From Tateyamaria sp. Alg231-49 (GTDB lineage: Bacteria > Pseudomonadota > Alphaproteobacteria > Rhodobacterales > Rhodobacteraceae), in contig NZ_FRFA01000004.1 of assembly GCF_900143535.1 (NCBI RefSeq), positions 62,001 to 126,000 of the forward strand: DNA of 64,000 bases, written 5' to 3'. The translations under genes and the position numbers were made by a program. The notes under the pieces were generated by a model, which saw only the letters and a list, made by a program, of their open reading frames with translations, was not told where the DNA came from and did not search any database. Below, piece after piece: positions 44,120-54,748 of the stretch; positions within the stretch are counted from its first letter, which is position 1; each line of letters begins with the position of its first letter.

Positions 44120-45342
44120 ATCACGAACTGCGCCAGCATTTCGTCATTGGTAATGTCGGTGTAGGTGAACCCGCCCGCATCCAAAGCAGCCCTAAATCGA
44201 TCAAAGTTCTCAGGTTTGAGTGTTTCGATCCCAATCAGGACCGAGCCAAAGTTGCGCGCCGATTTCTTCAGATATTCAAACCTGGCAATGTCGTCTTCGG
44301 GGCCTAGGATGCTCAGGAAATCCTTTAGCGCGCCGGGACGTTGCGGCATACGAAGGATGAAGTACTTCTTTACCCCAGAATAACGCTGGGCACGTTCTTT
44401 GACTTCTGGCAGCCGCTCAAAATCGAAATTCCCACCGGACGTTACACACACAACCGTCTGTCCAGCAATCTGTTCCGAGACATCCTTGAGGGCATCGACA
44501 GCCAGCGCGCCCGCAGGTTCCAACACCAAACCCTCTACATTCAACATCTCAACAATCGTTGTGCAAATGCGATCCTCTGGGATGTTCAAAACATCACCCA
44601 AATCTGCACCTACCAGCCGTGCAAAGGTCCGTTGCCCGATCTTGGCAACGGCTGCCCCGTCCACAAAATTGTTGATAGGCGAGACATCGACAGGCGCGCC
44701 GGCCTTCAATGCTTCGGCCAAGGACATCGCACCTTGAGGCTCTACAAAGGTGTATTGCACATTTGTGCCAAAGTGACTGCGCGTTCCTGCCGACAAGCCA
44801 CCACCTCCAACGGGAAGAATGATGCGATCCGGCAGACGACCCAACTGCGCCTCGATCTCCACCGCGACAGACGCCTGACCCTCAATCACATCCTCATCGT
44901 CAAAAGGTGACAAGAAATGGCCCCCGGTCTCGGCGCAAAACTTTTGGGCAGAGGCCAATGTTTCGTCGAAGTAGTCGCCCGTCAGCTGAATCTCGACCTG
45001 CGCCCCACCAAACATCTGGGTCTTGAGGATTTTTTGCTGCGGCGTTGTCACCGGCATGAAAACGACGCCGCGCACCCCAAAATGCTTGCACATAAAGGCG
45101 ACGCCCTGCGCATGATTCCCCGCGCTGGCACAGACAAACACCGCATCGTCGCGCATCACCTTGCGCATGGCGTTGAACGCGCCGCGCAATTTGTAGGATC
45201 GGACCGGGCTCAAGTCTTCGCGTTTCAACCAGATGTCGGCGCCGTACCGATCTGACAGCAAATCATTGCGCAACAAAGGTGTAGGCGGAAACACTCGGCG
45301 CATCGCCTGTTCTGCCGCGCGCGCGCCGTCCTGAAAGCTCAT
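44116..45342 (-). CDS. ilvA: Threonine dehydratase (biosynthetic type)
   Basis: A 408-residue PLP enzyme making 2-oxobutanoate from threonine, the first step of isoleucine synthesis. Start at ATG 45342 (MSFQDGARAAEQAMRRVFPP) with AAGGGG ahead. The catalytic Lys is in REDLSPVRSYKLRGAFNAM, and the PLP phosphate loop in LPVGGGGLSAGTRS. The C-terminal part (KYFILRMPQRPGALKDFLSI) is a single ACT-like regulatory domain, shorter than the E. coli two-ACT form; such short forms are sometimes only weakly feedback-inhibited. Divergent from argG. Confidence 0.93.
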   Translation of the reverse strand: MSFQDGARAAEQAMRRVFPPTPLLRNDLLSDRYGADIWLKREDLSPVRSYKLRGAFNAMRKVMRDDAVFVCASAGNHAQGVAFMCKHFGVRGVVFMPVTTPQQKILKTQMFGGAQVEIQLTGDYFDETLASAQKFCAETGGHFLSPFDDEDVIEGQASVAVEIEAQLGRLPDRIILPVGGGGLSAGTRSHFGTNVQYTFVEPQGAMSLAEALKAGAPVDVSPINNFVDGAAVAKIGQRTFARLVGADLGDVLNIPEDRICTTIVEMLNVEGLVLEPAGALAVDALKDVSEQIAGQTVVCVTSGGNFDFERLPEVKERAQRYSGVKKYFILRMPQRPGALKDFLSILGPEDDIARFEYLKKSARNFGSVLIGIETLKPENFDRFRAALDAGGFTYTDITNDEMLAQFVI

Positions 45343-45458
45343 GAATTGACCCCTTTTCGCAATCACGCAGACCTACACGGCGCAGCATGTGTGGGTCAAT
45401 CTTGCCCCGGATGCACAAAACCGATATCGGCATCCAAACCTGATGAGGAACACGAAAA

Positions 45459-46676
45459 ATGAGCGCCCCAAAGAAAGTTGTGCTGGCCTATTCTGGTGGT
45501 CTGGACACCTCCATCATTCTGAAATGGTTGCAAACCGAATATGGCTGTGAAGTTGTCACATTCACCGCCGATCTCGGACAGGGAGAAGAGCTGGAACCGG
45601 CCCGTGCCAAAGCCGAGATGATGGGTGCATCCTCGATCTACATCGAAGACGTGCGCGAAGAGTTCGTGCGCGATTTCGTTTTCCCGATGTTCCGCGCCAA
45701 TGCACTTTATGAAGGCCTATACTTGCTGGGTACCTCCATTGCGCGCCCCCTCATCTCCAAACGTCTGGTCGAAATTGCCGCTGCCGAAGGTGCAGATGCG
45801 GTGGCCCACGGGGCAACCGGCAAGGGCAACGATCAGGTCCGGTTTGAACTTGCCGCCTATGCGCTGAACCCTGACATCAAAGTTATTGCGCCGTGGCGTG
45901 AATGGGATCTGAGCAGCCGGACCAAACTGATCGACTTTGCCGAAAAGAACCAAATTCCGATCGCGAAAGACAAGCGAGGCGAAGCGCCGTTCAGCGTCGA
46001 TGCAAACCTGCTGCACACTTCATCTGAAGGCAAAGTACTAGAAGATCCGGCCGTTGACGCGCCCGATTATGTCTACCAACGCACGGTTGCGCCCGAGGAT
46101 GCACCAAACGAACCGGAATACATCGAGGTCGGTTTTGAAAAGGGTGATGCAGTCTCTATCAATGGCGAAATGATGTCTCCAGCCACCATCCTGACCGAGT
46201 TGAACCGGTTGGGTGGCAAACATGGAATTGGTCGCCTTGATCTGGTTGAAGGGCGATTTGTTGGTATGAAATCCCGCGGTATCTACGAAACGCCCGGCGG
46301 CACAGTTCTGCTTGAGGCGCACCGGGGTATCGAACAAATCACACTGGATCGCGGGGCCGCGCATCTCAAGGATGAGATGATGCCGCGCTATGCCGAACTG
46401 ATCTATAACGGCTTTTGGTTCTCGCCCGAGCGCGAGATGCTGCAAGCGCTGATCGACAAGAGCCAGGAGCATGTCACCGGAACAGTCCGCCTGAAACTTT
46501 ACAAAGGCCTGGCGCGTACAGTGGGCCGCTGGTCAGACCACAGTCTGTATTCCGAGGCGCATGTCACCTTTGAGGATGACGCAGGCGCGTACGATCAGAA
46601 AGACGCAGCTGGGTTTATTCAGCTTAACGCGTTGCGTCTGAAACTACTGGCGGCACGAGATCGTCGGCTTAAGTAA
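45459..46676 (+). CDS. argG: Argininosuccinate synthase
   Basis: A 405-residue enzyme joining citrulline and aspartate with ATP, the seventh step of arginine synthesis. [20 protein letters not shown] is the ATP pyrophosphatase loop, [20 protein letters not shown] the citrulline-site region, and [20 protein letters not shown] another signature. Type 1 length. argH is not adjacent. Its end overlaps the sulfotransferase-like gene by 8 bp. Confidence 0.98.
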   Translation: MSAPKKVVLAYSGGLDTSIILKWLQTEYGCEVVTFTADLGQGEELEPARAKAEMMGASSIYIEDVREEFVRDFVFPMFRANALYEGLYLLGTSIARPLISKRLVEIAAAEGADAVAHGATGKGNDQVRFELAAYALNPDIKVIAPWREWDLSSRTKLIDFAEKNQIPIAKDKRGEAPFSVDANLLHTSSEGKVLEDPAVDAPDYVYQRTVAPEDAPNEPEYIEVGFEKGDAVSINGEMMSPATILTELNRLGGKHGIGRLDLVEGRFVGMKSRGIYETPGGTVLLEAHRGIEQITLDRGAAHLKDEMMPRYAELIYNGFWFSPEREMLQALIDKSQEHVTGTVRLKLYKGLARTVGRWSDHSLYSEAHVTFEDDAGAYDQKDAAGFIQLNALRLKLLAARDRRLK

Positions 46677-47373
46677 TCTTATGGGCGGCCATAGCCTCGT
46701 AATGGGGCATGGCCGCTTCTACCAATTCCGCGAGCGGCCCGGTCACCTCGGGCAAAGGTCCTTCGGGTCCAGCGAACCCGGTCGAGCGGTGTACCGCCCC
46801 GTACCAATGCGCCGCCCAAACACCATCCGACGAATGCCCGCCAGCCGGCCAATGTAGCATGTCATCCGTCCACGGGATGCCCAGCGCAGCACAAAGGCCT
46901 TGTAACATATGAGACGGATCAAGGCGGATATCGGACGCATCCACGACAATTGGATTATCGACCCGCTCCATGATCTGCGCCTGCTGGACAAAGCCTATGT
47001 CATCCAGAGTTGGTGCTTCGCGCTTGGCCGCGTAACTGGCCACAACCCGCGCCGGGTGTCGGATAAGAAAGACATTTTGCACCTCTTCCATCCATGCCAT
47101 TGGCCAATCGGGTAGCATGTGGTGGGTCATGTGTTTTTGATAGAAAATAGGCTCTAATAAGGGTGAAATCAGCGATTCTGCTATCTCAACAGGATTGCTA
47201 CTCTGGCTGGCCAGAATAGCATCTCGCATTGGATGATCTGAACCAGTTTCCGCCAGATAGGCGGCGTAAAACGGTTCATCCACCACACGGCAATCTCCAC
47301 GTGCGGCAAAGCTGTACATCATGGCGGTGGACAGGTTTCGAGGCCCCGACCACATGGCGATACGAGTTGTCAT
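46669..47373 (-). CDS. Sulfotransferase-like P-loop protein
   Basis: A 234-residue protein, start at ATG 47373 ([20 protein letters not shown]); longer frames add a basic segment without support. [20 protein letters not shown] matches the PAPS-binding loop of sulfotransferases, and [20 protein letters not shown] the 3'-phosphate binding strand-helix. Family members are sometimes annotated as branched-chain aminotransferase-like by error. It may sulfate a small molecule; substrate unknown. cysQ near 1027 could recycle the resulting PAP. Confidence 0.78.
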   Translation of the reverse strand: MTTRIAMWSGPRNLSTAMMYSFAARGDCRVVDEPFYAAYLAETGSDHPMRDAILASQSSNPVEIAESLISPLLEPIFYQKHMTHHMLPDWPMAWMEEVQNVFLIRHPARVVASYAAKREAPTLDDIGFVQQAQIMERVDNPIVVDASDIRLDPSHMLQGLCAALGIPWTDDMLHWPAGGHSSDGVWAAHWYGAVHRSTGFAGPEGPLPEVTGPLAELVEAAMPHYEAMAAHKIT

Positions 47374-47496
47374 GCGCGGCACGCTAGAACGACGAAGCGA
47401 CCGGGTAAACGACCAATCACGGATGCGCGACCTCCCCGGCTCGTGAATTGTGTGACGGCGCTCTTTCCCCCAAGCTGGAACCAAAGGAGAGCCGCC

Positions 47497-48156
47497 ATGA
47501 CCTTACGTCGTACTTTCAAAACTGTAGTTCTCGCACTGTCTATTGCTGTGGGCCTCGTTGCCCATACCAAGACCAGCCACGCACAGACCTTGGAGACGCT
47601 AACCGTTGCCGGGGGGTGTTTCTGGTGCGTTGAGGCGGATTTTGAAAAGGTAGACGGCGTGAAGGAAGCCGTGTCAGGATTTGCCGGCGGCTCGACTGCG
47701 AATCCGACTTACAAGCAAGTGACCGGAGGCAACACTGGTCACTATGAGGCCGTTCAGATCACTTTTGATCCGGCACAAGTCGACGTCGAAACGCTGCTAT
47801 CTCTCTTTTTCCGTTCGATTGATCCAACAGACGCGGGTGGACAGTTTTGCGATCGAGGGGACAGCTACCGCACCGCGATCTTTGCGACACCTTCCCAGAC
47901 AAATGCTGCAAATCAAGCCAAAGCATCCGCCCAAGCCCAACTGGGCCAAACAGTGGTTACACCAGTTCTGAAATCAGGCCCTTTCTATCCTGCCGACACA
48001 TACCATCAGAATTTCTACAAAGAGGGCGGAATCATCCTGACCCGTTTTGGCCCAAAGTCGAAAGCTAAGGCGTACAAAGCCTATCGGGATGCCTGTGGAC
48101 GGGACGCGCGTGTCAAAGCACTATGGGGGTCCGATGCACCCTTTGTTGGCGGCTAG
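47497..48156 (+). CDS. msrA: Peptide-methionine (S)-S-oxide reductase, exported
   Basis: A 219-residue protein: signal peptide (MTLRRTFKTVVLALSIAVGL, then HTKTSHAQ), so periplasmic. The catalytic loop AGGCFWCVEADFEKVDGV holds the sulfenic-acid Cys41, and GHYEAVQITFDPAQVDVETL plus FYPADTYHQNFYKEG complete the fold. It reduces methionine-S-sulfoxide in oxidised envelope proteins. Start at ATG 47497 with AAAGGAG. Shares CTAG stop bases with the convergent kinase. Confidence 0.95.
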   Translation: MTLRRTFKTVVLALSIAVGLVAHTKTSHAQTLETLTVAGGCFWCVEADFEKVDGVKEAVSGFAGGSTANPTYKQVTGGNTGHYEAVQITFDPAQVDVETLLSLFFRSIDPTDAGGQFCDRGDSYRTAIFATPSQTNAANQAKASAQAQLGQTVVTPVLKSGPFYPADTYHQNFYKEGGIILTRFGPKSKAKAYKAYRDACGRDARVKALWGSDAPFVGG

Positions 48157-49031
48157 GCCAAACGCGCGTCTTCTATATCTTTGAGGTCCGGAATCACATC
48201 TGCCGTCCCCTGACGCGTGACCATCAGTGCGCCAGCCTGCGTGGCAAGCGCCAGTGCTTGCAACATCGGCATGCCCCGATCCAGACCTGCAACGAGGTAA
48301 CCGGTAAAAGTGTCGCCAGCCCCTGTCGTGTCGACAGTTGTGACGGGAATCGCGGGCATATGTGTCTCTGATCCAGCGGAAACGTCCAACCATTTGGATC
48401 CTTCACTGCCCAAAGTGACAACAATTGATGGCACGCCGAGTTCACTCAATTCCTTCTTCATCACTGCCATCAACTGCCCGGCCTCAACTTCGTTCAGGAC
48501 AAGCAAATCAGTATAGGGAAGCACCTTTGCCACCGCATCTGCGTCAAACGGGGCAGCAGCATAGACAACTTGCAAACCCAATGCCTTGGCAATCTTGGCG
48601 GCATATTTCTGACAATTCGTCTCGTTCTGCATCACCAGGATGTCACCTGCTGCGGCGTCAGACAAAGCGGCACCAACCATGTCCTCAGTAATTGATTTGT
48701 TGGCGCCAGAGAACACGACAATCTGGTTCTCGCCATCCTCGGCGACAGAGATATTGGCATGCCCGGTCGCCTGATCGCCAAGTGTTGCGATATGCCCTGT
48801 ATCGACACCATATTCCAGCAAACGCTCAACGGTCCAAGAACCAGCAGGACCCACAGCACCAATATGCGTCACACGCGCCGCGGCGCGCGCAATCGCAACC
48901 GACATATTTGCGCCCTTACCGCCCAAACCTTGGGTGTAATCAGCTGCGTGCAAAGTCTCACCCGGCGCGGGCAGGTGGCTTACGCGGTAGACATTGTCGA
49001 TGTTGATCGAGCCCAGATTCCAGACGGCCAT
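48153..49031 (-). CDS. PfkB-family sugar kinase (ribokinase-like)
   Basis: A 292-residue kinase. VWNLGSINIDNVYRVSHLPA and GLGGKGANMSVAIARAAA are the N-terminal substrate motif, and TTVDTTGAGDTFTGYLVAGL the anion-hole signature with catalytic Asp. Closest by look to ribokinase, but the sugar is not certain. One-base overlap with maeB upstream (TGATG). No transport or regulatory genes for a sugar are adjacent, unlike rbs operons. Confidence 0.9.
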   Translation of the reverse strand: MAVWNLGSINIDNVYRVSHLPAPGETLHAADYTQGLGGKGANMSVAIARAAARVTHIGAVGPAGSWTVERLLEYGVDTGHIATLGDQATGHANISVAEDGENQIVVFSGANKSITEDMVGAALSDAAAGDILVMQNETNCQKYAAKIAKALGLQVVYAAAPFDADAVAKVLPYTDLLVLNEVEAGQLMAVMKKELSELGVPSIVVTLGSEGSKWLDVSAGSETHMPAIPVTTVDTTGAGDTFTGYLVAGLDRGMPMLQALALATQAGALMVTRQGTADVIPDLKDIEDARLA

Positions 49032-51286
49032 CAGCCCACCTTGCAGGCCGCAAGCACCGCCATGTTGAGAATGTCATTGGCGGTAGAACCGCTAGAACAC
49101 ATCTGGATCGATCCATCCACTCCGGCAAGAATGGGCCCGATCACCGTCGCTCCGCCCATTTCTTGCATCAGCTTGACCGAAATGCTCGCCGAATGGCGTG
49201 CAGGCACCACCAGTATGTTCGCGGGGCCCGTCAGCCGCGAGAACGGATAGGACGCCTGCGCTTGGGTGTTCAGCGCGACATCCACCGTCATTTCACCCTC
49301 ATACTCGAAATCCACACCGCGGGCGTCCAGCACACGCGGCGCCATATGCATCTTTTCCGCACGCTCGGACACAGGATAGCCAAACGTCGAAAAGCTGACA
49401 AAAGCCACGCGCGGTTCAAGGCCCATATTGCGCGCGACAACAGCCGCTTGAGTGGCAATGTCGGCCAGGTCTTCTTCGTCTGGCCATTCGTGGACCAGAG
49501 TGTCGGCAATGAATACGATACGCCCCTTGTGGATCAGCGCGGTGATACCTGCCGCCTTGCTACTCTCTCCGGCGTCAAACACATGGTTGATCCGGTCAAG
49601 AATATGCGCCGATTTTCGCGTTGCCCCAGTGACCAGACCGTCGCCATGACCATGAGCCAGCATAAGAGCGGAAAACACGTGGCGGTCGCGCGCGGCAAGG
49701 CGGTGAATGTCCTGACTGTCAAACCCACGACGCTGCAACCGGTCATATAGGTGCGTCTTGTACTGCTCCAGGTGCGTTGTATTGGCAGCATTCACAACTT
49801 CTAGCTCGCGCACAGCATCGGCCAGCCCGGTTTCGGTCAGCTTGGCCTTTACATCTTCAATCCGCCCCACAACCAACGCCTTACCGAACCCGGCACGCTG
49901 GTACATGACCGCGGCACGCAGCACGCGGGGGTCGTCTCCCTCGGCAAAGATCATGCGGGCCTGAGCCGCGCGTGCCCGGGCGTTAATCCCTGTCAGAATG
50001 CTGGCCGTTGGGTCCATCCGGGACTTTAGGCTAACTTCATAGGCATCCATGTCGATGATCGGGCGACGGGCTACTCCGGTGTCCATCCCTGCTTTGGCCA
50101 CAGCAGTTGGAATGCGGTGGATCAGCCGCGGATCAAATGGCGTCGGAATAATGTAGTCACGTCCAAACGACAGCGATTTACCATAGGCCAGCGCAACCTC
50201 ATCCGGCACGTCTTCGCGTGCAAGGGCGGCCAGCGCGTGGGCGCAAGCGATCTTCATCTCATCGTTGATCGCGCGGGCGTGGATGTCGAGCGCGCCGCGA
50301 AACAAGTAGGGAAAGCCAAGCACGTTGTTGACCTGATTTGGATAATCGCTGCGCCCTGTCGCAACGATGGCGTCCATGCGGACCTCGTGCGCTTCTTCCG
50401 GTGTGATTTCGGGGTCCGGATTTGCCATCGCAAAAATGACCGGATTGTCTGCCATGGACTCAACCATCGCCGGTGTCACCGCACCCTTAACGCTGACGCC
50501 CAAGAAAACATCTGCGCCCTTCATCGCCTCTTCGAGGCTGCGCATCTCTGTCTTCACCGCATGGGCGGACTTCCATTGGTTCATACCCTCGGTACGACCC
50601 TGATAAATCACGCCCTTGGTGTCGCAAACGATGCAATTGTCGTATCGCGCACCCATAGCTTTCAGCAGCTCGATACAGGCAATGCCAGCAGCGCCAGCGC
50701 CATTCAGAACGATTTTAACGTCTTCGATCTTCTTTCCCGAGATGTGCAGGGCATTGATTAACCCAGCGGCGCAAATCACAGCTGTCCCATGCTGGTCATC
50801 GTGAAAGACGGGAATGTCCATTTCCTCTTTCAGCCGTTGTTCAATGATAAAACATTCAGGCGCTTTGATGTCCTCAAGATTGATGCCGCCAAAGGTGGGG
50901 CCCATCAACTTGACTGCATTGCAAAATGCGTCCGGATCTTCGGTATCCAGCTCGATGTCGATGGAGTTCACATCAGCAAAGCGTTTGAACAATACCGCCT
51001 TGCCTTCCATGACCGGTTTCGACCCTAATGCGCCCAAATTACCCAATCCAAGCACCGCTGTGCCATTGGAAATGACCGCAACCAGGTTGCCCTTGTTTGT
51101 GTAGTCGTATGCCAGCTCCGGGTTCTCTGCGATCGCCTCGCAAGGGACAGCAACACCGGGCGAATAGGCAAGGCTCAGATCGCGCTGCGTGGTCATTGGC
51201 ACGGTGGCCTGAATCTCGAACTTGCCGGGGGTGGGCTCCAAGTGGAACGCCAAAGCCTCTTCTGCTGTCACCTTGTTGCTTGCCAT
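49031..51286 (-). CDS. maeB: NADP-dependent malic enzyme with C-terminal phosphotransacetylase-like domain
   Basis: A 751-residue enzyme converting malate to pyruvate with CO2 release and NADPH formation. The malic-enzyme half shows SLAYSPGVAVPCEAIAENPE, FHDDQHGTAVICAAGLINAL and VLNGAGAAGIACIELLKAMG (NADP loop). From about residue 435 comes a Pta-like domain (RMIFAEGDDPRVLRAAVMYQ, LVTGATRKSAHILDRINHVF), usually without transacetylase activity and thought to be regulatory (acetyl-CoA). Divergent from mutS. Confidence 0.96.
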   Translation of the reverse strand: MASNKVTAEEALAFHLEPTPGKFEIQATVPMTTQRDLSLAYSPGVAVPCEAIAENPELAYDYTNKGNLVAVISNGTAVLGLGNLGALGSKPVMEGKAVLFKRFADVNSIDIELDTEDPDAFCNAVKLMGPTFGGINLEDIKAPECFIIEQRLKEEMDIPVFHDDQHGTAVICAAGLINALHISGKKIEDVKIVLNGAGAAGIACIELLKAMGARYDNCIVCDTKGVIYQGRTEGMNQWKSAHAVKTEMRSLEEAMKGADVFLGVSVKGAVTPAMVESMADNPVIFAMANPDPEITPEEAHEVRMDAIVATGRSDYPNQVNNVLGFPYLFRGALDIHARAINDEMKIACAHALAALAREDVPDEVALAYGKSLSFGRDYIIPTPFDPRLIHRIPTAVAKAGMDTGVARRPIIDMDAYEVSLKSRMDPTASILTGINARARAAQARMIFAEGDDPRVLRAAVMYQRAGFGKALVVGRIEDVKAKLTETGLADAVRELEVVNAANTTHLEQYKTHLYDRLQRRGFDSQDIHRLAARDRHVFSALMLAHGHGDGLVTGATRKSAHILDRINHVFDAGESSKAAGITALIHKGRIVFIADTLVHEWPDEEDLADIATQAAVVARNMGLEPRVAFVSFSTFGYPVSERAEKMHMAPRVLDARGVDFEYEGEMTVDVALNTQAQASYPFSRLTGPANILVVPARHSASISVKLMQEMGGATVIGPILAGVDGSIQMCSSGSTANDILNMAVLAACKVG

Positions 51287-51410
51287 GTCACATCCTCCCC
51301 TGACTCAACACGACATATCCCAGCATACCCGCCGCCTCAATCGACTTTGGGTTTCGCTTGGGCCAAGCAGTTTGTAAGGTCCCCAAACGATTGCCTTGGG
51401 GGGCTTGTCC

Positions 51411-54050
51411 ATGTCGACCACGCCAATGATGGCGCAATATCTCGAGATCAAAGCGGCACACCCCGGTGCGCTGCTTTTTTATCGCATGGGCGATTTCTAC
51501 GAGATGTTCTTTGAGGATGCGGTCAACGCTGCCGCTGCACTCGACATTGCTCTCACAAAACGCGGCAAACATGACGGCGAAGATATCCCGATGTGCGGCG
51601 TTCCGGTTCATGCCGCCGAAGGGTATTTGCTGACGCTCATCCGCAAAGGGTTCCGTGTCGCAGTGTGCGAACAGATGGAAACCCCGGCTGAGGCCAAAAA
51701 GCGCGGCTACAAGTCAGTCGTCAAACGGGATGTGGTGCGGCTTGTCACACCCGGCACGCTGATCGAGGACTCGCTGCTTGAGGCCCGTCGGCACAACTTT
51801 TTGGCAGCTTTTAGCGATATCAGAGGCAGTTGCGCATTGGCGTGGGTCGACATTTCGACCGGGGCATTTTTCGTTATGGCAGTTGATTTGGCCCAGTTAG
51901 GGCCTGAATTGGCGCGCCTTTCCCCATCAGAATTGGTGGTCGCGGACAGCAAAGAAGAAGTGCTGCGCCCCATTACCGAAGATTTCGGAATTCCGATCAC
52001 GACGCTTGGACCAGCCGCCTTTGATAGTGCGGCTGGCCTGGGACGCGTAACAAACCTGTTCAAGGTCGCAACTTTGGATGCCTACGGATCGTTCTCGCGG
52101 GCTGAGATCGGAGCCATGGGTGCATTGGTCGAATACCTTGAGATCACGCAAAAGGGGAACCTGCCCTTGCTGCGCCCACCACAACAGGAAGCGCAGGCAA
52201 AGACAGTGCAGATCGACGCCGCAACGCGGAGAAATCTGGAACTGACGGCGGGTTTGTCCGGAGGGCGTGGTGGATCGCTCTTGGATGCCATTGATCACAC
52301 TGTGACCGCGGCAGGTGCGCGACTACTCGAACGAAGGATCGCATCGCCTTCTCGCGTGCTGGAAACGGTATCAGATCGACTGGAAGCCGTGGCATTTGCG
52401 GTGTCTGATCAACAGATGTGCCAAGAGCTGCGGACCAAGTTGCGCAGCGTCCCTGACATGGACCGCGCATTGTCTCGATTGTCGCTCGACCGTGGCGGGC
52501 CACGCGACCTAACTGCGTTGCGCGCTGGTTTGATCCAAGCGCAAGAGATTGCGGCATTGTCACAGGCGGCGTTTCCAACACTGCTTTCCAACGCATTTGA
52601 TGATCTTGGAGGGCACAATGCCCTGATCGACCGGCTGGACAATGATTTGGTTGCCGAGCCTCCGCTTTTGGTGCGCGACGGCGGATTTATCGCGCAAGGC
52701 TGCGATGCCGAGCTGGACGAGGCACGCACCCTACGAGATGAAGGGCGCTCCGTCATCGCTCAGCTTCAGCAGGATTATGCAGCGCAAAGCGGCGTCCAAA
52801 CCCTGAAAATCAAGCATAACAATGTGCTCGGTTATTTCATCGAAGTGACTGCGACACATGCCGACAAGATGATGTCGGCACCTCTGAATGAATCCTTTAT
52901 TCACCGCCAGACGACGGCAAGTCAGGTCCGGTTCACCACGGTTGACCTATCAAGCTTGGAAACTCGGATTCTGAATGCTGGTGCACAGGCCATCGAAATC
53001 GAAAAGCGTCACTATGAAGCGTTAAAGACCCTTATTTTGGACGCAGCGGCACAGATCAGCCAGACAGCACGCGCATTAGCAGAAATCGACCTTGCAACCG
53101 GTTTGGCGCATTTGGCGGTGACTGAAAGTTGGTGCAAACCAACCCTCGACACATCGCGCGCGTTTGAGATCGAAGGCGGGCGGCATCCAGTTGTAGAAAA
53201 AGCGCTGCGCCAGCAAGGCGGCGCCCCTTTCATCGCAAATGATTGCGACATCAGCGCCCAGGATACCGCAGCCATTTGGTTGCTTACTGGTCCGAACATG
53301 GCGGGTAAGTCGACATTTCTGCGTCAGAATGCGCTGATCGCAATTCTGGCTCAAACCGGCAGTTTTGTTCCGGCCGCGTCTGCGCATATCGGACTGGTTA
53401 GCCAGATTTTCAGCCGCGTCGGCGCTTCGGATGATTTGGCGCGTGGGCGATCCACATTTATGGTCGAGATGGTGGAAACGGCGGCCATCCTCAATCAGGC
53501 AGACGACCGGGCATTGGTGATCCTTGACGAAATCGGGCGGGGCACGGCCACTTATGACGGATTGTCTATCGCGTGGGCCGCTCTCGAACATCTGCACGAT
53601 GTGAACAAATCACGGGCCCTCTTTGCCACCCATTACCACGAGATGACCGCGCTGGCAGGGAAATTGGACGGCGTCGAAAACGCAACCGTCACGGTCAAGG
53701 AGTGGGAAGGCGAAGTCGTGTTTTTGCACGAAGTTCGGCGCGGCGCGGCGGATCGGTCATATGGGGTGCAGGTGGCGCAACTCGCCGGATTGCCCAGCGC
53801 GGTAATCGCCCGTGCACGCGTGGTCCTTGATGCTTTGGAAAGCGGCGAACGTCAGGGCGGCGCGACCCAAAAGACGCTGATCGACGACTTGCCCCTATTC
53901 GCCGCAACGCCGCAACCGCCAGTCACAAAATCCAAAGCCTCCCCAGCTTTGGACATGCTGACCGCGATCCATCCCGACGACCTGAGCCCAAGAGATGCCC
54001 TTGATCTGATCTACAAGCTGAAGGCAGCGCAGGACGAAAGCGATACATAA
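51411..54050 (+). CDS. mutS: DNA mismatch repair protein MutS
   Basis: An 879-residue mismatch-recognition ATPase. Start at ATG 51411 (MSTTPMMAQYLEIKAAHPGA) with a G-rich site before it. The mismatch-contacting Phe and Glu lie in LFYRMGDFYEMFFEDAVN. Connector, lever and clamp regions follow, and the ATPase end has LLTGPNMAGKSTFLRQNALI, DDLARGRSTFMVEMVETAAI and VILDEIGRGTATYDGLSIAW. Full length for MutS1. mutL is not in this window. About 125 bp of spacer to maeB. Confidence 0.99.
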   Translation: MSTTPMMAQYLEIKAAHPGALLFYRMGDFYEMFFEDAVNAAAALDIALTKRGKHDGEDIPMCGVPVHAAEGYLLTLIRKGFRVAVCEQMETPAEAKKRGYKSVVKRDVVRLVTPGTLIEDSLLEARRHNFLAAFSDIRGSCALAWVDISTGAFFVMAVDLAQLGPELARLSPSELVVADSKEEVLRPITEDFGIPITTLGPAAFDSAAGLGRVTNLFKVATLDAYGSFSRAEIGAMGALVEYLEITQKGNLPLLRPPQQEAQAKTVQIDAATRRNLELTAGLSGGRGGSLLDAIDHTVTAAGARLLERRIASPSRVLETVSDRLEAVAFAVSDQQMCQELRTKLRSVPDMDRALSRLSLDRGGPRDLTALRAGLIQAQEIAALSQAAFPTLLSNAFDDLGGHNALIDRLDNDLVAEPPLLVRDGGFIAQGCDAELDEARTLRDEGRSVIAQLQQDYAAQSGVQTLKIKHNNVLGYFIEVTATHADKMMSAPLNESFIHRQTTASQVRFTTVDLSSLETRILNAGAQAIEIEKRHYEALKTLILDAAAQISQTARALAEIDLATGLAHLAVTESWCKPTLDTSRAFEIEGGRHPVVEKALRQQGGAPFIANDCDISAQDTAAIWLLTGPNMAGKSTFLRQNALIAILAQTGSFVPAASAHIGLVSQIFSRVGASDDLARGRSTFMVEMVETAAILNQADDRALVILDEIGRGTATYDGLSIAWAALEHLHDVNKSRALFATHYHEMTALAGKLDGVENATVTVKEWEGEVVFLHEVRRGAADRSYGVQVAQLAGLPSAVIARARVVLDALESGERQGGATQKTLIDDLPLFAATPQPPVTKSKASPALDMLTAIHPDDLSPRDALDLIYKLKAAQDESDT

Positions 54051-54128
54051 CACTTAATGATCAGAGCCTTTGGGGGTTATGTACCTGAGTCTGGCCATTT
54101 TGGCCGTTCATCCTTGCTCCCACTCACA

Positions 54129-54162
54129 AAAAAGGCGCAGTGATGAAACACCGCGCCCTTTT
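54129..54162 (-). terminator. Intrinsic terminator after grpE
   Basis: On the minus strand, a 14-bp stem with two G-T wobbles (AAAAGGGCGCGGTG with CACTGCGCCTTTTT) closes a 6-base loop and ends in a T-run, 20 bp after the grpE stop. The plus strand could also use it behind mutS, 79 bp away. Confidence 0.9.
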
Positions 54163-54181
54163 GAACCAGTGGTCAGTTAGA

Positions 54182-54745
54182 TCAGCTGGCTGGCATTGAT
54201 GACACGCCGACTTGCGCAGGGCGCAATAGGCGGTCGTGCAACATAAACCCTTCGGCTGCGACCTGAATGATTTCCCCTGCCTTAGTTCCTGGCACTGGTG
54301 CCTCAAACATCGCCTGGTGGTGCTGCGGATCAAACGTATCACCGACTTCTGGTGCAATCACCTCGATGCCGTGTTTTTTGAACACGTTCAAAAGTTCGCG
54401 CATCGTCAGCTCAACACCTTCAAGAACCGCGCCAGACACCGCGCGCTGTTCTTCCGTGATCGACTCAAGCGCGCGCTTCATGTTGTCATAGACAGGCAAC
54501 ATATCACGAGCGAGCTTGGATCCGCCGTAGTTCTCAGCTTCGCGACGATCCTTTTCCGACCGTTTCCGCGCGTTCTCTGCATCCGCAAGTGCACGCATGA
54601 ACCGGTCTTTCAGCTCATCACGCTCGGCGCGCAACTCGTCAAGCTCCAGCGCCTCGTCATCAATCTCCATCATATCGTCGGCGTACTCTTCATCTTCCGC
54701 CAACTCGATGTCGTCCAGAAACTCTTCGTTTTTTGGCTCAGCCAT
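54182..54745 (-). CDS. grpE: DnaK nucleotide exchange factor GrpE
   Basis: A 187-residue dimeric exchange factor releasing ADP from DnaK. A long acidic, coiled-coil N-terminal half (EEYADDMMEIDDEALELDEL, ALADAENARKRSEKDRREAE) is followed by the small beta domain around GIEVIAPEVGDTFDPQHHQA and VPGTKAGEIIQVAAEGFML, both family signatures. 3 bp after hrcA, same transcript; ended by the terminator at 54129. Confidence 0.97.
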   Translation of the reverse strand: MAEPKNEEFLDDIELAEDEEYADDMMEIDDEALELDELRAERDELKDRFMRALADAENARKRSEKDRREAENYGGSKLARDMLPVYDNMKRALESITEEQRAVSGAVLEGVELTMRELLNVFKKHGIEVIAPEVGDTFDPQHHQAMFEAPVPGTKAGEIIQVAAEGFMLHDRLLRPAQVGVSSMPAS

Positions 54746-54748
54746 TTT